From: Bacteroidales bacterium
GTDB lineage: Bacteria > Bacteroidota > Bacteroidia > Bacteroidales > Bacteroidaceae
Direction: 5' to 3'
DNA length: 56,928 bases
Assembly (NCBI GenBank): GCA_029227175.1
Contig: JAQXZK010000030.1
Coordinates: 1-56,928, forward strand
A model generated the notes under the pieces. It did no database searches. It saw only the letters and a program-made list of their open reading frames with translations, and was not told where the DNA came from. Positions within the stretch are counted from its first letter, which is position 1; every line of letters starts with the position of its first letter. Made by a program: the position numbers and the translations under genes. Positions 9,089 to 17,375 of this stretch are shown piece after piece.

Positions 9089-9505
9089 TCGTAACACTTC
9101 CGAAACGCATTGTGAGCAAACAATCAAATCCGAAACTCTTACAGAAAGAAAAATTGAGCAAACAAAGTCTTCCGTAAAGTTGACGGAACAAATTGCGACT
9201 TTAACAATTCAATCCGTAAAGTTGACAGAACAAATTGCGACTTTGCAATGCTATCTGTAAAGTTGACGGAGAAAATTGCGACCTTGACAAAGCCTTTCGT
9301 AAAGTTTACGGAAAGAATTGCGACTTGGAAAAGCCTTCCGTATAGTTTACGAAGGAAATTGCGACTTTGATAAAGCCTTTCATAAAGTTTACGGAACGAA
9401 TTGTGACTTTGATAACGCTCTCTACAAAGTTAACGGAACGAATTGCGACTTTGATAACGCTCTCTATAAAGTTTACGAAAGGAATTGCGACTTTGCAAAA
9501 CAATC
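9089..9505. repeat. Ten-copy degenerate 42-bp tandem repeat
   Basis: Ten head-to-tail units start at 9089, 9130, 9172, 9214, 9255, 9297, 9338, 9380, 9422 and 9464; each is 41 or 42 bases. Two cores recur: an odd palindrome of the type CCGTAAAgTTTACGG at the start of the unit, and AATTGCGACTTTG in its second half, which is the better conserved core in units 3-10. Units 1 and 2 are the most decayed. Three units are 41 bases long, which breaks any reading frame, so the array is most likely not protein-coding. It lies between the divergent susC and START-like genes, about 700 bases from the susC start and about 160 from the other. Confidence 0.88.
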
Positions 9506-9611
9506 ACGGCTACGCAGACAACGCGAGCAACACAGAAAGAGAAGCGCAACGCCTCCCCTATTGTCCGAAAATAATAACGGCATAAGTATCACAAAAAAAG
9601 CAACTTGAGTA

Positions 9612-9641
9612 TTGCATATTTGGAGAGAATGATTATCTTTG
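9612..9641 (+). promoter_or_regulatory. Promoter of the START-like gene
   Basis: TTG at 9612-9614, 19 bases, then TATCTTTG at 9634-9641, an excellent match to the Bacteroidetes housekeeping promoter. The predicted start near 9648 lies 20 bases before the chosen ATG at 9668, which helps reject the upstream in-frame start at 9605. Confidence 0.75.
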
Positions 9642-9667
9642 CAGGCACAGAAAGAAATCCAAGCACT

Positions 9668-10054
9668 ATGGGACGCACGAAAATACAACTTGAGTTTTCT
9701 TTGAAGGCGGCATCAAGAACCGTTCTGTGGACCTCCATCAGTACACCATCCGGCCTCTCCACCTGGTTTGCCAACAACGTGGACTACCACGGGCAGAAGA
9801 TGACCTTCACCTGGGGGAAGGACGACACGCGCACCGCCACCATCACAGCCATCAAGGCCTTTTCGTACATCCGGTTGACGTGGGACGACTCGCCCGACAA
9901 GGATGAATACTTAGAGTTACGGATGTCGATGAGCGAAATTACCCGTGACTACACCCTGCTGATTACAGACTTTGCCGACGACGACGAGGCGGAAGACCTG
10001 GAAGACCTGTGGGAGATGCAAATAGACACCCTTCGCCGCATGAACGGCTTTTGA
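9668..10054 (+). CDS. START-like (SRPBCC-fold) small protein
   Basis: A 128-residue cytoplasmic protein resembling the START-like/AHSA1-type proteins conserved in Bacteroidales. The features I recognise are an N-terminal strand (IQLEFSLKA), the block SISTPSGLSTWFANNV, then FTWGKDDTRTATITAIKAFS and SYIRLTWDDS, and an acidic C-terminal helix (DDDEAEDLEDLWEMQIDTLRRM). The fold suggests binding of a hydrophobic ligand or a protein partner, but no function is established by the sequence. The ATG at 9668 is chosen because the promoter covers any earlier start. It is followed by the LptF/LptG-like gene, which has its own -7 element, so the two may be expressed separately or together. Confidence 0.75.
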   Translation: MGRTKIQLEFSLKAASRTVLWTSISTPSGLSTWFANNVDYHGQKMTFTWGKDDTRTATITAIKAFSYIRLTWDDSPDKDEYLELRMSMSEITRDYTLLITDFADDDEAEDLEDLWEMQIDTLRRMNGF

Positions 10055-10102
10055 GCACATAAGTTTCGGCCCAAATATTCTCGGAGAGTGGCATTTATTT
10101 GC

Positions 10103-10110
10103 TACCTTTG
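10103..10110 (+). promoter_or_regulatory. -7 element before the LptF/LptG-like gene
   Basis: TACCTTTG fits TAnnTTTG and lies 27 bases before the ATG at 10138. I see no clear TTTG at the -33 position. Confidence 0.45.
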
Positions 10111-10137
10111 TGCCCTTGAAAACTTTCAAACTCAAGC

Positions 10138-12060
10138 ATGTTCCGAATCAAGAAACTTGACATTTTCATCCTGAAGAGTTTTGGCCTGCTCTTTACGGGC
10201 ACCTTCTTCATCTGCCTGTTCATCTTCATGATGCAGTTTCTTTGGAAATATGTCGACGAGATGGTGGGCAAGGGATTGGAATTGCATGTGCTTGGGCAGT
10301 TCTTCTTCTACTCGGCTTTGACACTGATTCCCCTCTCCCTGCCACTGGCCGTTCTGTTGGCATCCCTCATCACCTTTGGAAACTTCGGAGAGCGCTTTGA
10401 ACTCCTGGCCATGAAAGCAGCCGGCATCTCGCTGATTGAGATTATGCGGCCGCTGATAGTCTTCGTATCGCTCATCTGCTGTGTGTCGTTCTACTTCCAG
10501 AACGTGATAGGTCCGACAGCGCAGACCAAGCTGTGGACGCTGCTCATCTCGATGAGACAGAAATCGCCCGAGCTGGACATTCCGGAAGGTGCCTTCTACG
10601 ACGAGATAGACGGCTACAACCTGTACGTGAAGCGTAAGGACCAGAAGACAGGCATGCTGTACGATATGCTGATCTATAATTTCGAGAAAGGCTTCGAGAA
10701 CGCGCAGGTCATCAAGTGCGATTCGGGCCGACTGGAGATGACCGCCGACAAGCAGCACCTCTACCTGCACCTCTACAACGGGGAGCAATTTGAAAACCTC
10801 AAAGAACAGGGTATGGACGACCAGAACGTGCCCTTCCGCCGCGAGACTTTTGAGGAGAAACATGCCATCATCGAATTCGACTCGGACTTCACCATGGTAG
10901 ACGAGGGAATCATGAGCAATCAGAGCAACAGCAAGAACATGCAGCAGCTGCAGGCCGACATAGACTCCATGGTGGTCCTGACCGACAGCATCGGACGCCG
11001 TTACTACAACGAGGCCAAGGAGGCAAACTACCGCTTTGAACGCGCCCTGAAGCGTGACACAACAGCAACGGCGCAAGCCCGACAGCCACTCGACATGGAC
11101 AGCGTGCTGCGCACCATGCCACTGGCCAAGCGACAGGAAGTGTTCAAGACCATCCGCAACCGCATGAGCAACACGAAGAGCAACTGGAGTTTCCGCTCCG
11201 TGAACATCACGCCGAGCAATGCCAGCCTGCGCAAGTTCAAGACCGCCTGGCACGAGAAACTGACGCTCTCGCTGGCCTGCCTCATCTTCTTCTTCATCGG
11301 AGCCCCACTGGGCGGCATCATCCGCAAGGGCGGACTGGGCATGCCGGTGGTCGTGTCGGTCATCATCTTCATCTTCTACTACATCATCAACAACACAGGC
11401 TACAAGATGGCCCGTGACGGGAAATGGATTATCTGGATGGGCATGTGGACTAGCACCGCCATCCTCGCCCCCATCGGGGCATTCCTGACCTACAAGTCGA
11501 ACAACGACTCAGTGGTGCTGAACCTTGACACGTACATAGGCTTTGTGAAGAAATTCTTAGGCATGCGTAGCGAGCGACACATCTCGTCCAAGGAGGTCAT
11601 CATCGAAGACCCCGACTACACCACCATGCCCCAGCGCCTGCAACAGCTGACACAGGACTGCACGGACTACGACAGCTACCGGAACCTAAAACGTGCGCCC
11701 AACTACTTCCAACTGTGGTTCATGCAGGCTATCGACGAGAAAGTGGAAGGCATCAACGCACGCATGGAAGCCATTATCGAGGAACTGAGCAACACACGCA
11801 ACCGCCGCATCCTCGCCCACATTAACAAGTACCCCATCATCTCGGAGCGAGCACACGTAAGGCCGTTCAAGGACAACCGGCTGAACGCGCTGTGCGGCCT
11901 CGTCTTCCCCGTGGGCATCTTCCTGTACTTCAGAATCTGGATGTTCCGCATCCGACTGATGAAAGACCTGGAGGATATCAAAGCCGTCAACAGCCAAATC
12001 ATCGAAGACATTGCCTGCATGACTGCCGAAGAGAAATCAAACAACAATAAACAAATATAA
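10138..12060 (+). CDS. LptF/LptG-family (YjgP/YjgQ) permease
   Basis: An inner-membrane subunit of the type that, with LptB, extracts lipopolysaccharide from the inner membrane for transport to the surface. The 640 residues fit the long Bacteroidetes form. N-terminal membrane segments lie near residues 13-35, 60-85 and 100-122, a periplasmic beta-rich domain covers about 125-365, and C-terminal segments lie near 378-400, 403-425 and 432-455. The conserved start KLDIFILKSF and the segment LPLAVLLASLITFGNFGERFE are typical. A roughly 180-residue C-terminal extension holds a further pair of hydrophobic helices near 580-605. The aminotransferase begins 15 bases downstream. Confidence 0.85.
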   Translation: MFRIKKLDIFILKSFGLLFTGTFFICLFIFMMQFLWKYVDEMVGKGLELHVLGQFFFYSALTLIPLSLPLAVLLASLITFGNFGERFELLAMKAAGISLIEIMRPLIVFVSLICCVSFYFQNVIGPTAQTKLWTLLISMRQKSPELDIPEGAFYDEIDGYNLYVKRKDQKTGMLYDMLIYNFEKGFENAQVIKCDSGRLEMTADKQHLYLHLYNGEQFENLKEQGMDDQNVPFRRETFEEKHAIIEFDSDFTMVDEGIMSNQSNSKNMQQLQADIDSMVVLTDSIGRRYYNEAKEANYRFERALKRDTTATAQARQPLDMDSVLRTMPLAKRQEVFKTIRNRMSNTKSNWSFRSVNITPSNASLRKFKTAWHEKLTLSLACLIFFFIGAPLGGIIRKGGLGMPVVVSVIIFIFYYIINNTGYKMARDGKWIIWMGMWTSTAILAPIGAFLTYKSNNDSVVLNLDTYIGFVKKFLGMRSERHISSKEVIIEDPDYTTMPQRLQQLTQDCTDYDSYRNLKRAPNYFQLWFMQAIDEKVEGINARMEAIIEELSNTRNRRILAHINKYPIISERAHVRPFKDNRLNALCGLVFPVGIFLYFRIWMFRIRLMKDLEDIKAVNSQIIEDIACMTAEEKSNNNKQI

Positions 12061-12075
12061 AAACAAAGAACAACC

Positions 12076-13269
12076 ATGAATCAACTCTCTGAACGCCTCA
12101 ACAGCCTGTCACCATCGGCTACACTGGCCATGTCACAGAAGAGTGCCGAACTGAAGGCACAAGGCATCGACGTAATCAACCTGAGTGTGGGTGAGCCCGA
12201 CTTCAACACCCCCGACCACATCAAGGAAGCAGCCAAGAAAGCTATCGAAGAGAACTTCTCGCGCTACTCTCCCGTACCCGGCTATCCGGCCCTGCGCAAC
12301 GCCATCGTGGCCAAACTGAAGAATGAGAACGGCCTGGACTACACCGCTGCACAGATTTCATGCGCCAACGGTGCGAAGCAGTCAGTGTGCAACACCATCC
12401 TGACACTGGTGAACCCGGGCGATGAGGTCATCATCCCGGCTCCGTTCTGGGTGAGCTACCCCGAAATGGTGAAACTGGCAGGCGGTGTACCCGTCACCGT
12501 AACAGCCACCATCGAACAGGACTTCAAGATAACTCCGGCGCAACTCCAGCAGGCTATCACCCCGAAGACCAAGGCCATCATCCTCTGCTCGCCAAGCAAC
12601 CCGACCGGCTCCGTATACAGCAAGGAAGAACTGGCCGGACTGGCTGCCGTGCTGGAGATGAACCCGCAGATATACATCATCGCCGATGAAATCTACGAAC
12701 ACATCAACTACATCGGCCATCACGAGAGCATCGCCCAGTTCGGTTCGCTGAAGGAACGAACCATCATCGTGAACGGTGTCTCCAAAGCCTATGCCATGAC
12801 CGGCTGGCGCATCGGTTTCATCGCCGGTCCGGAATGGATTGTGAAAGGTGTCAACAAACTCCAGGGCCAATACACCAGCGGTCCCTGCTCCGTATCACAG
12901 AAAGCAGCAGAAGCAGCCTACACCGGCACGCAAGAGCCCGTCGAGGAGATGCGCCAGGCATTTGAACGCCGCCGCGACCTCATCGTGAGACTGGCCAAGG
13001 AAGTACCGGGTTTCGAAGTCAACGTACCACAGGGTGCCTTCTACCTCCTGCCCAAGTGCAGCTCATACTTCGGCAAGAAAGCCGGCGACCGCGCCATCAA
13101 CAACGCAGAAGACCTCGCCCTCTACCTGCTGGAAGAAGGACACGTGGCCTGCGTGGGCGGAACAGCCTTCGGAGCCCCCGACTGCATCCGCATGAGCTAC
13201 GCGACCAGCGACGAGAACATCGTTGAGGCCATCAGACGCATCAAGGAAGCACTGGCCAAGATTCAGTAA
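12076..13269 (+). CDS. Class I PLP-dependent aminotransferase (aspartate aminotransferase-like)
   Basis: Transfers the amino group between aspartate or a similar amino acid and 2-oxoglutarate in the cytoplasm. The 397 residues match the AspC/AAT class I fold. Visible key residues: SVGEPDFNTP near the start, Asn175 in SPSNPTG, Asp204 in IIADEIYEH, the PLP lysine Lys237 in VSKAYAMTGWRIG, Arg245 of the phosphate pocket, and the substrate-carboxylate arginine in IRMSYAT near the end. It starts 15 bases after the LptF/LptG-like gene, so it is probably in the same transcript, and is followed by a large hairpin. Exact substrate preference cannot be set from sequence. Confidence 0.88.
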   Translation: MNQLSERLNSLSPSATLAMSQKSAELKAQGIDVINLSVGEPDFNTPDHIKEAAKKAIEENFSRYSPVPGYPALRNAIVAKLKNENGLDYTAAQISCANGAKQSVCNTILTLVNPGDEVIIPAPFWVSYPEMVKLAGGVPVTVTATIEQDFKITPAQLQQAITPKTKAIILCSPSNPTGSVYSKEELAGLAAVLEMNPQIYIIADEIYEHINYIGHHESIAQFGSLKERTIIVNGVSKAYAMTGWRIGFIAGPEWIVKGVNKLQGQYTSGPCSVSQKAAEAAYTGTQEPVEEMRQAFERRRDLIVRLAKEVPGFEVNVPQGAFYLLPKCSSYFGKKAGDRAINNAEDLALYLLEEGHVACVGGTAFGAPDCIRMSYATSDENIVEAIRRIKEALAKIQ

Positions 13270-13283
13270 GACGCACCCCATAC

Positions 13284-13335
13284 ATTCCTCTCTCCTCCCA
13301 CATGTCCGGCCGGCATGCCGGAGAGAGAGAGGAAT
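13284..13335 (+). terminator. Compound hairpin after the aminotransferase
   Basis: ATTCCTCTCTC (13284-13294) pairs with GAGAGAGGAAT (13325-13335); inside it TCCGGC (13305-13310) pairs with GCCGGA (13317-13322). The outer arm is purine/pyrimidine-biased and there is no long T run, so this is a probable rather than certain terminator separating the aminotransferase from the sialidase unit. Confidence 0.5.
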
Positions 13336-13393
13336 TTCCAATCCTTCACCCATCCTCCCTCACACAGACACCCCGATCGAAAGGAACCATACC

Positions 13394-14530
13394 ATGCAAA
13401 GAACATCTATCATCTGCCTCCTGATCCTACAGATTTGTCTGGCAGGACAGTCGCAGGCACAAGAGAACATAACCATCACGGACGTCTTCAGCCGGGGAGA
13501 TGACGGATATGCCTGCTACCGCATCCCGGCAATCGTCAAGGCCCGGAACGGAGACCTCTTAGCCTTTGCTGAAGCACGCAAACACAACTGCTCGGACACG
13601 GGAGACATAGACTTAGTGGTGAAATCGTCGGCCGACAATGGGAAGACCTGGTCGGACATTCGTATCGTCTATGATGCCGGTAATGAAGTGTGCGGCAACC
13701 CTGCCCCCGTCGTCGACACAAAGACCGGAGAGATATACCTGGTGGCCTGCTACAACTTAGGACAGGACAAGGAAAGACAGATTATAGACGGCACAAGCCG
13801 AGAAGGGCGCAAGGTGCTCTTCTTCCGCTCGACCGACCACGGCCGGACATGGAGCAATCCGCGCGACATCACCGACATGGTGAAGCGGACGAACTGGACC
13901 TGGTACGCGACAGGACCCTGCCATGCCATCCAACTGCAAGAGAAAACCAACAAGGGACGCATCGTTGTCCCTGCCAACCACATGGTGGCCGGCAGCAGAG
14001 AGTTTCACGCACACCTGATTTACAGCGACGACCGGGGTGAGACGTGGCACATCGGAGGCGTTACCCACGGACACGGAGGCAACGAAAGCACCGTGGCCGA
14101 ACTGAAGGACGGAACACTGATGCACAACTTCAGAAACTACAATCGGAAAGCCGCCGACACGAGAGGATATGCCGTCAGTCGGGACGGTGGAGAGACCCTC
14201 TCCGAGACACAATACGCCCGGGAACTGATAGAACCCATCTGCCAAGGCAGCCTCATCAACTGGCAACGCAGGGGAAAGAATACCGACACACTGCTCTTCT
14301 CGAACCCCGCCGCTACGGACAAGCGCAAAATGCTCACCGTGAGAGCAAGCAGCGACGGAGGCAAGACTTGGGGAGCAGGCCAGACCGTCTACGCAGGCCC
14401 CAGCGCCTACTCGGACTTGGTAATCGTGGACGGACGGCACGTGGGCGTACTATTTGAATATGGAGAAATCGAATACTCAGAGAAGATAGGCATTGCCGTC
14501 ATAGACATACAAAGCCTGAAAGCAAACTAA
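13394..14530 (+). CDS. Secreted exo-alpha-sialidase (GH33)
   Basis: Removes terminal sialic acids from mucin and other host glycans outside the cytoplasm. The 378 residues start at the ATG at 13394, which gives a clean signal peptide (1-22) and is preceded by AAAGGA; an in-frame extension back into the aminotransferase gene is rejected. Hallmarks are the CYRIP motif with catalytic-triad Arg43, four Asp-boxes (SSADNGKTW at 78-86, RSTDHGRTW, YSDDRGETW, SSDGGKTW), the GNESTVAEL block with the likely acidic residue, and a late FEYGE segment with the likely nucleophilic tyrosine. The fucosidase starts 15 bases downstream. No sialic-acid catabolism gene (nanA, nanE) lies in the window. Confidence 0.92.
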   Translation: MQRTSIICLLILQICLAGQSQAQENITITDVFSRGDDGYACYRIPAIVKARNGDLLAFAEARKHNCSDTGDIDLVVKSSADNGKTWSDIRIVYDAGNEVCGNPAPVVDTKTGEIYLVACYNLGQDKERQIIDGTSREGRKVLFFRSTDHGRTWSNPRDITDMVKRTNWTWYATGPCHAIQLQEKTNKGRIVVPANHMVAGSREFHAHLIYSDDRGETWHIGGVTHGHGGNESTVAELKDGTLMHNFRNYNRKAADTRGYAVSRDGGETLSETQYARELIEPICQGSLINWQRRGKNTDTLLFSNPAATDKRKMLTVRASSDGGKTWGAGQTVYAGPSAYSDLVIVDGRHVGVLFEYGEIEYSEKIGIAVIDIQSLKAN

Positions 14531-14545
14531 TAAACTAATCGTAAC

Positions 14546-16456
14546 ATGAAAAAGCAATTACTCCTTGCACTCCCGTTCCTCCTGCTGAGCTGCCACAACG
14601 GGAAGACCGACAAACAACCGGAAGCGGACAACGCTCCCAAGTTTGAAATCCCCATCACCACCAGTCTGCCGGAAGACAAAGTAGCACTACAACATGCCGT
14701 CAACGGCTGGTGGACCGACTCGCAACAGAACCGGGAGGAACGAATGGCCTGGTATCGCGAAGCGAAATTCGGGTGCTTCATCCACTGGGGCGTCTACTCA
14801 GTACCCGCCGGCGAATGGAAAGGCAAACTCTACAAGGGCTATTCCGAACACCTGATGCGAATGGCGAAGATTCCTGTCGAGGAATACAAGAACACCCTCG
14901 TCAAGCAGTTTAACCCTACCGACTTTGACGCTGACGAGTGGATGAAAGACGTGGTCGAGGCAGGAATGAAATACTTCATCATCACCGCGAAACACCACGA
15001 CGGATTTGCCATATACCCCTCTGATGCCTACCCCTACGACATCCGACTGACGAAGTTCGACAGAGACCCGCTGCAGGAACTCCGCGATGCTGCCAAGAAA
15101 TACGGCATCAAGTTCGGCTTTTACTACTCGCACGCCTTCGACTGGGAACACCCCTGCGCACCGGGCAACGACTGGGACTGGGAGCACCCGGGAGGAGACA
15201 AAAAACTGGGTGGTACGAACTGGTGGGAAAGTGCATACGCAAGTTTCTTGCCCGAAGCCGAGAAATACGTGAACGAGAAGTCCATCCCGCAAATCAAGGA
15301 ACTCATCGAGAAGTACGAGCCAGACATCATGTGGTTTGACACACCGACCAAACTGCCCACCTACCTGAACGTGAAGATTCTGGAAGCCCTGAGAAACGTC
15401 GACAAAGAAAGCAAGATTGTGGTCAACGGGCGATTAGTGCGCTTGGGCAGCCAGAACATGGGCGACTACAAGAACACCGGTGACCGCGCAGCCTTCTTCC
15501 CACCGACTGAAGGCGACTGGGAATCCATCCCTACCACCAACGAGTCATATGGATACACCAAGGTGGACTCCATCCGCAAACCCGCCTCACACTTCATCAG
15601 GCTGCTCAGCGATGCCGTGTCAAAAGGCGGTAACATACTCATGAACATCGGTCCTATGGGCAACGGCCAATGGGACGAACGAGACCGACAACTGACCCGG
15701 CAAATCGGGCAATGGCTGAAGGTGAACGGAGAAAGCATCTACGGTGCCAAGAAAAGCGGACTGCCCCTGCAGACATGGGGTGTGACGACGCTGAAGGGAG
15801 ACACCCTCTACGCACATGTGCATGAATGGCCCCGCGACGGGAAACTCGTCATCGGCGGACTGAGGACCGACAGCCAAGATGCCTGGCTCGTTGTCGACAA
15901 GGGACAACACCTGACTACGAGCCGAACCGACCGGGAAGACCTCATCGTGAATCTGCCTGCACAAGCCCCCGATACCGTAAATACGGTCATCGCCTTGAAA
16001 TTGAACGGAGATGTCAACGCCTATGCCATCCGACTCATCTCGCCGAAGGTAACCAACAATCTCTACGCCTTCGATGCCGAACTGAAAGGCAAGGACTTCG
16101 AATTCGGAGACGGAAAGCGAAACCGCAACTATCTCAAGAACTGGAAAGACACGGAGCAATACTTCCAATGGACCTTCCGCATCAAGGAGACTGGTGCCTT
16201 CAACATCTTCTTCGACTATAATACCGCCAAGAAGAGCGACAACGGATGTGTCAAGGTAAGCATCTACGACCAAGCGGGCAAGCTGAACACGGAAAGTATG
16301 CTCAACTACAACGGATTCACTGAGAAAGAAGGCACACAATCGCAGAAACTCGGCATCGCCCTCCTACCTCCCGGCACCTACACCTGCAAGGTCAGAGGGG
16401 TCATGCGCGAAGGAGACACCTTCATGCAGCCTATCGCCATCAGACTCGTTCCTTAA
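14546..16456 (+). CDS. Alpha-L-fucosidase (GH29), lipoprotein
   Basis: Cleaves alpha-linked fucose from host or dietary glycans. The 636 residues begin with a lipoprotein signal (PFLLLSC, Cys16), so it is membrane-anchored in the periplasm or at the surface. The GH29 core runs from about 60 to 420: KFGCFIHWGVYSVPAGEW, the AKHHDGFAIY motif, KFGFYYSHAFDW, and the nucleophile Asp265 in DIMWFDTPTK. GGNILMNIGPMGNG is the other family signature. The C-terminal part (about 430-636) is beta-rich and probably accessory. It sits between sialidase and a phosphodiesterase gene in one tight plus-strand unit, consistent with stepwise trimming of mucin-type chains. Confidence 0.92.
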   Translation: MKKQLLLALPFLLLSCHNGKTDKQPEADNAPKFEIPITTSLPEDKVALQHAVNGWWTDSQQNREERMAWYREAKFGCFIHWGVYSVPAGEWKGKLYKGYSEHLMRMAKIPVEEYKNTLVKQFNPTDFDADEWMKDVVEAGMKYFIITAKHHDGFAIYPSDAYPYDIRLTKFDRDPLQELRDAAKKYGIKFGFYYSHAFDWEHPCAPGNDWDWEHPGGDKKLGGTNWWESAYASFLPEAEKYVNEKSIPQIKELIEKYEPDIMWFDTPTKLPTYLNVKILEALRNVDKESKIVVNGRLVRLGSQNMGDYKNTGDRAAFFPPTEGDWESIPTTNESYGYTKVDSIRKPASHFIRLLSDAVSKGGNILMNIGPMGNGQWDERDRQLTRQIGQWLKVNGESIYGAKKSGLPLQTWGVTTLKGDTLYAHVHEWPRDGKLVIGGLRTDSQDAWLVVDKGQHLTTSRTDREDLIVNLPAQAPDTVNTVIALKLNGDVNAYAIRLISPKVTNNLYAFDAELKGKDFEFGDGKRNRNYLKNWKDTEQYFQWTFRIKETGAFNIFFDYNTAKKSDNGCVKVSIYDQAGKLNTESMLNYNGFTEKEGTQSQKLGIALLPPGTYTCKVRGVMREGDTFMQPIAIRLVP

Positions 16457-16486
16457 AAAAACGAACAAACCATTAAACCAATAACC

Positions 16487-17317
16487 ATGCAATCACTCAG
16501 AACGATTACGACTGCCATTGCAGTCGTGTTGTGCTCAAGCATCCTGGCACAATCACTCCACGAAGTACGCGTCTTCGCCCACCGCGGCGGACGATACGAA
16601 CAAGACGAGAACACCCTTCAGGCATTCAAGAACTCGTATGCAAAGGGTTACAGCGGCTTTGAAACCGACGTGCGCATGACCAAAGACGGAGTGCTCGTCA
16701 TCAGTCACGACAGCAAACTGGACCGGACAAACACCACCTCCGGCGTCATTGAGGAGATGACAGCCGCCGAGCTGAGGAAGGTGGTGTCCAAGAAAGGAAA
16801 TCCGCTCCTCTTTTTGGACGACTTCCTCGACTTTCTGAAAGACAAGCCCAACCTGTATGTGGAGTTTGAGATGAAGACAACGGAACATGACCTGTATCCG
16901 GACGAAAGGATGAAGGAATATGCCGACAAGCTCTACAAGGCCGTGCAGTCCATCCACCCCGAGAATGCCAGCCTCTGGTTCACATCGTTCGACTATCGCA
17001 CATTGCGATACATGATGCAGAAGTATCCGCAGGGGAACTACATGGCCATCAGCAGTAAGCCGTTAGACGATGCTACCATTGATATGGCTCTCGCATTAGG
17101 TGTCAACACCCTCGCCTGCACCATTCACGGAACAAGCCGCGACGCTGTCAGAAAGGCACACAAAAAAGGACTGACCATCTCGCTATGGCCGGGAAGCTGC
17201 ATAGAAGACACCGTTCTCGGCTTTTACCTGGAAGCAGATCGACTCTGCACGGATGTTCCCGAAGCCGTGAAGACGTTCTTAGACACCCGCGCACCCTGGC
17301 TGCAAGCGAAGTATTGA
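16487..17317 (+). CDS. Exported glycerophosphodiester phosphodiesterase
   Basis: Hydrolyses glycerophosphodiesters (deacylated phospholipids) to glycerol-3-phosphate and an alcohol. The 276 residues begin with a signal peptide of about 21 residues, so it is periplasmic or secreted. The GDPD-family residues are present: His32-Arg33 in FAHRGGRYEQDENT with the Glu41-Asn42 pair, the metal-binding acidic pair in GFETDVRMTKDG, and His-Asp in VISHD. YVEFEMK and SLWPGS are later family motifs. It begins 30 bases after the fucosidase and ends before a strong terminator, so it is the last gene of the glycan-foraging unit. The alcohol moiety it releases is unknown. Confidence 0.9.
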   Translation: MQSLRTITTAIAVVLCSSILAQSLHEVRVFAHRGGRYEQDENTLQAFKNSYAKGYSGFETDVRMTKDGVLVISHDSKLDRTNTTSGVIEEMTAAELRKVVSKKGNPLLFLDDFLDFLKDKPNLYVEFEMKTTEHDLYPDERMKEYADKLYKAVQSIHPENASLWFTSFDYRTLRYMMQKYPQGNYMAISSKPLDDATIDMALALGVNTLACTIHGTSRDAVRKAHKKGLTISLWPGSCIEDTVLGFYLEADRLCTDVPEAVKTFLDTRAPWLQAKY

Positions 17318-17326
17318 CACACCCAT

Positions 17327-17373
17327 AGAAGAATTTAGGGTTAACCTCAAATCGGTTAACCCTAAATTCTTCT
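17327..17373. terminator. Perfect 20-bp-stem bidirectional terminator
   Basis: The arm at 17327-17346 is the exact reverse complement of 17354-17373, with a seven-base loop. A/T-rich ends give T tracts in both directions. It sits in the 58-base gap between two convergent genes and serves both. Confidence 0.9.
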
Positions 17374-17375
17374 AA

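Noticed and set aside
8774..9127. 117-codon open frame on the minus strand in the GC-rich block
   Set aside because: It overlaps other open frames on both strands, has no family resemblance, no promoter that I can see, and runs into the non-coding repeat array. Open frames are expected by chance in GC-rich DNA.
9089..9505. CRISPR array
   Set aside because: The units are head to tail with no unique spacers between near-identical repeats, and no cas gene is present.
9306..9608. 14-residue repeat proteins read through the 42-bp array
   Set aside because: A 42-bp period keeps frames open on both strands by arithmetic. Units of 41 bp shift the frame, so no frame runs through the whole array.
13310..13321. 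CCGGCATGCCGG palindrome as a regulator site
   Set aside because: It is better explained as part of the compound hairpin that follows the aminotransferase gene.
13223..13393. Extended start of the sialidase inside the aminotransferase gene
   Set aside because: It would add 57 residues before a clear signal peptide and overlap a conserved gene. The ATG at 13394 has an AAAGGA eight bases upstream.
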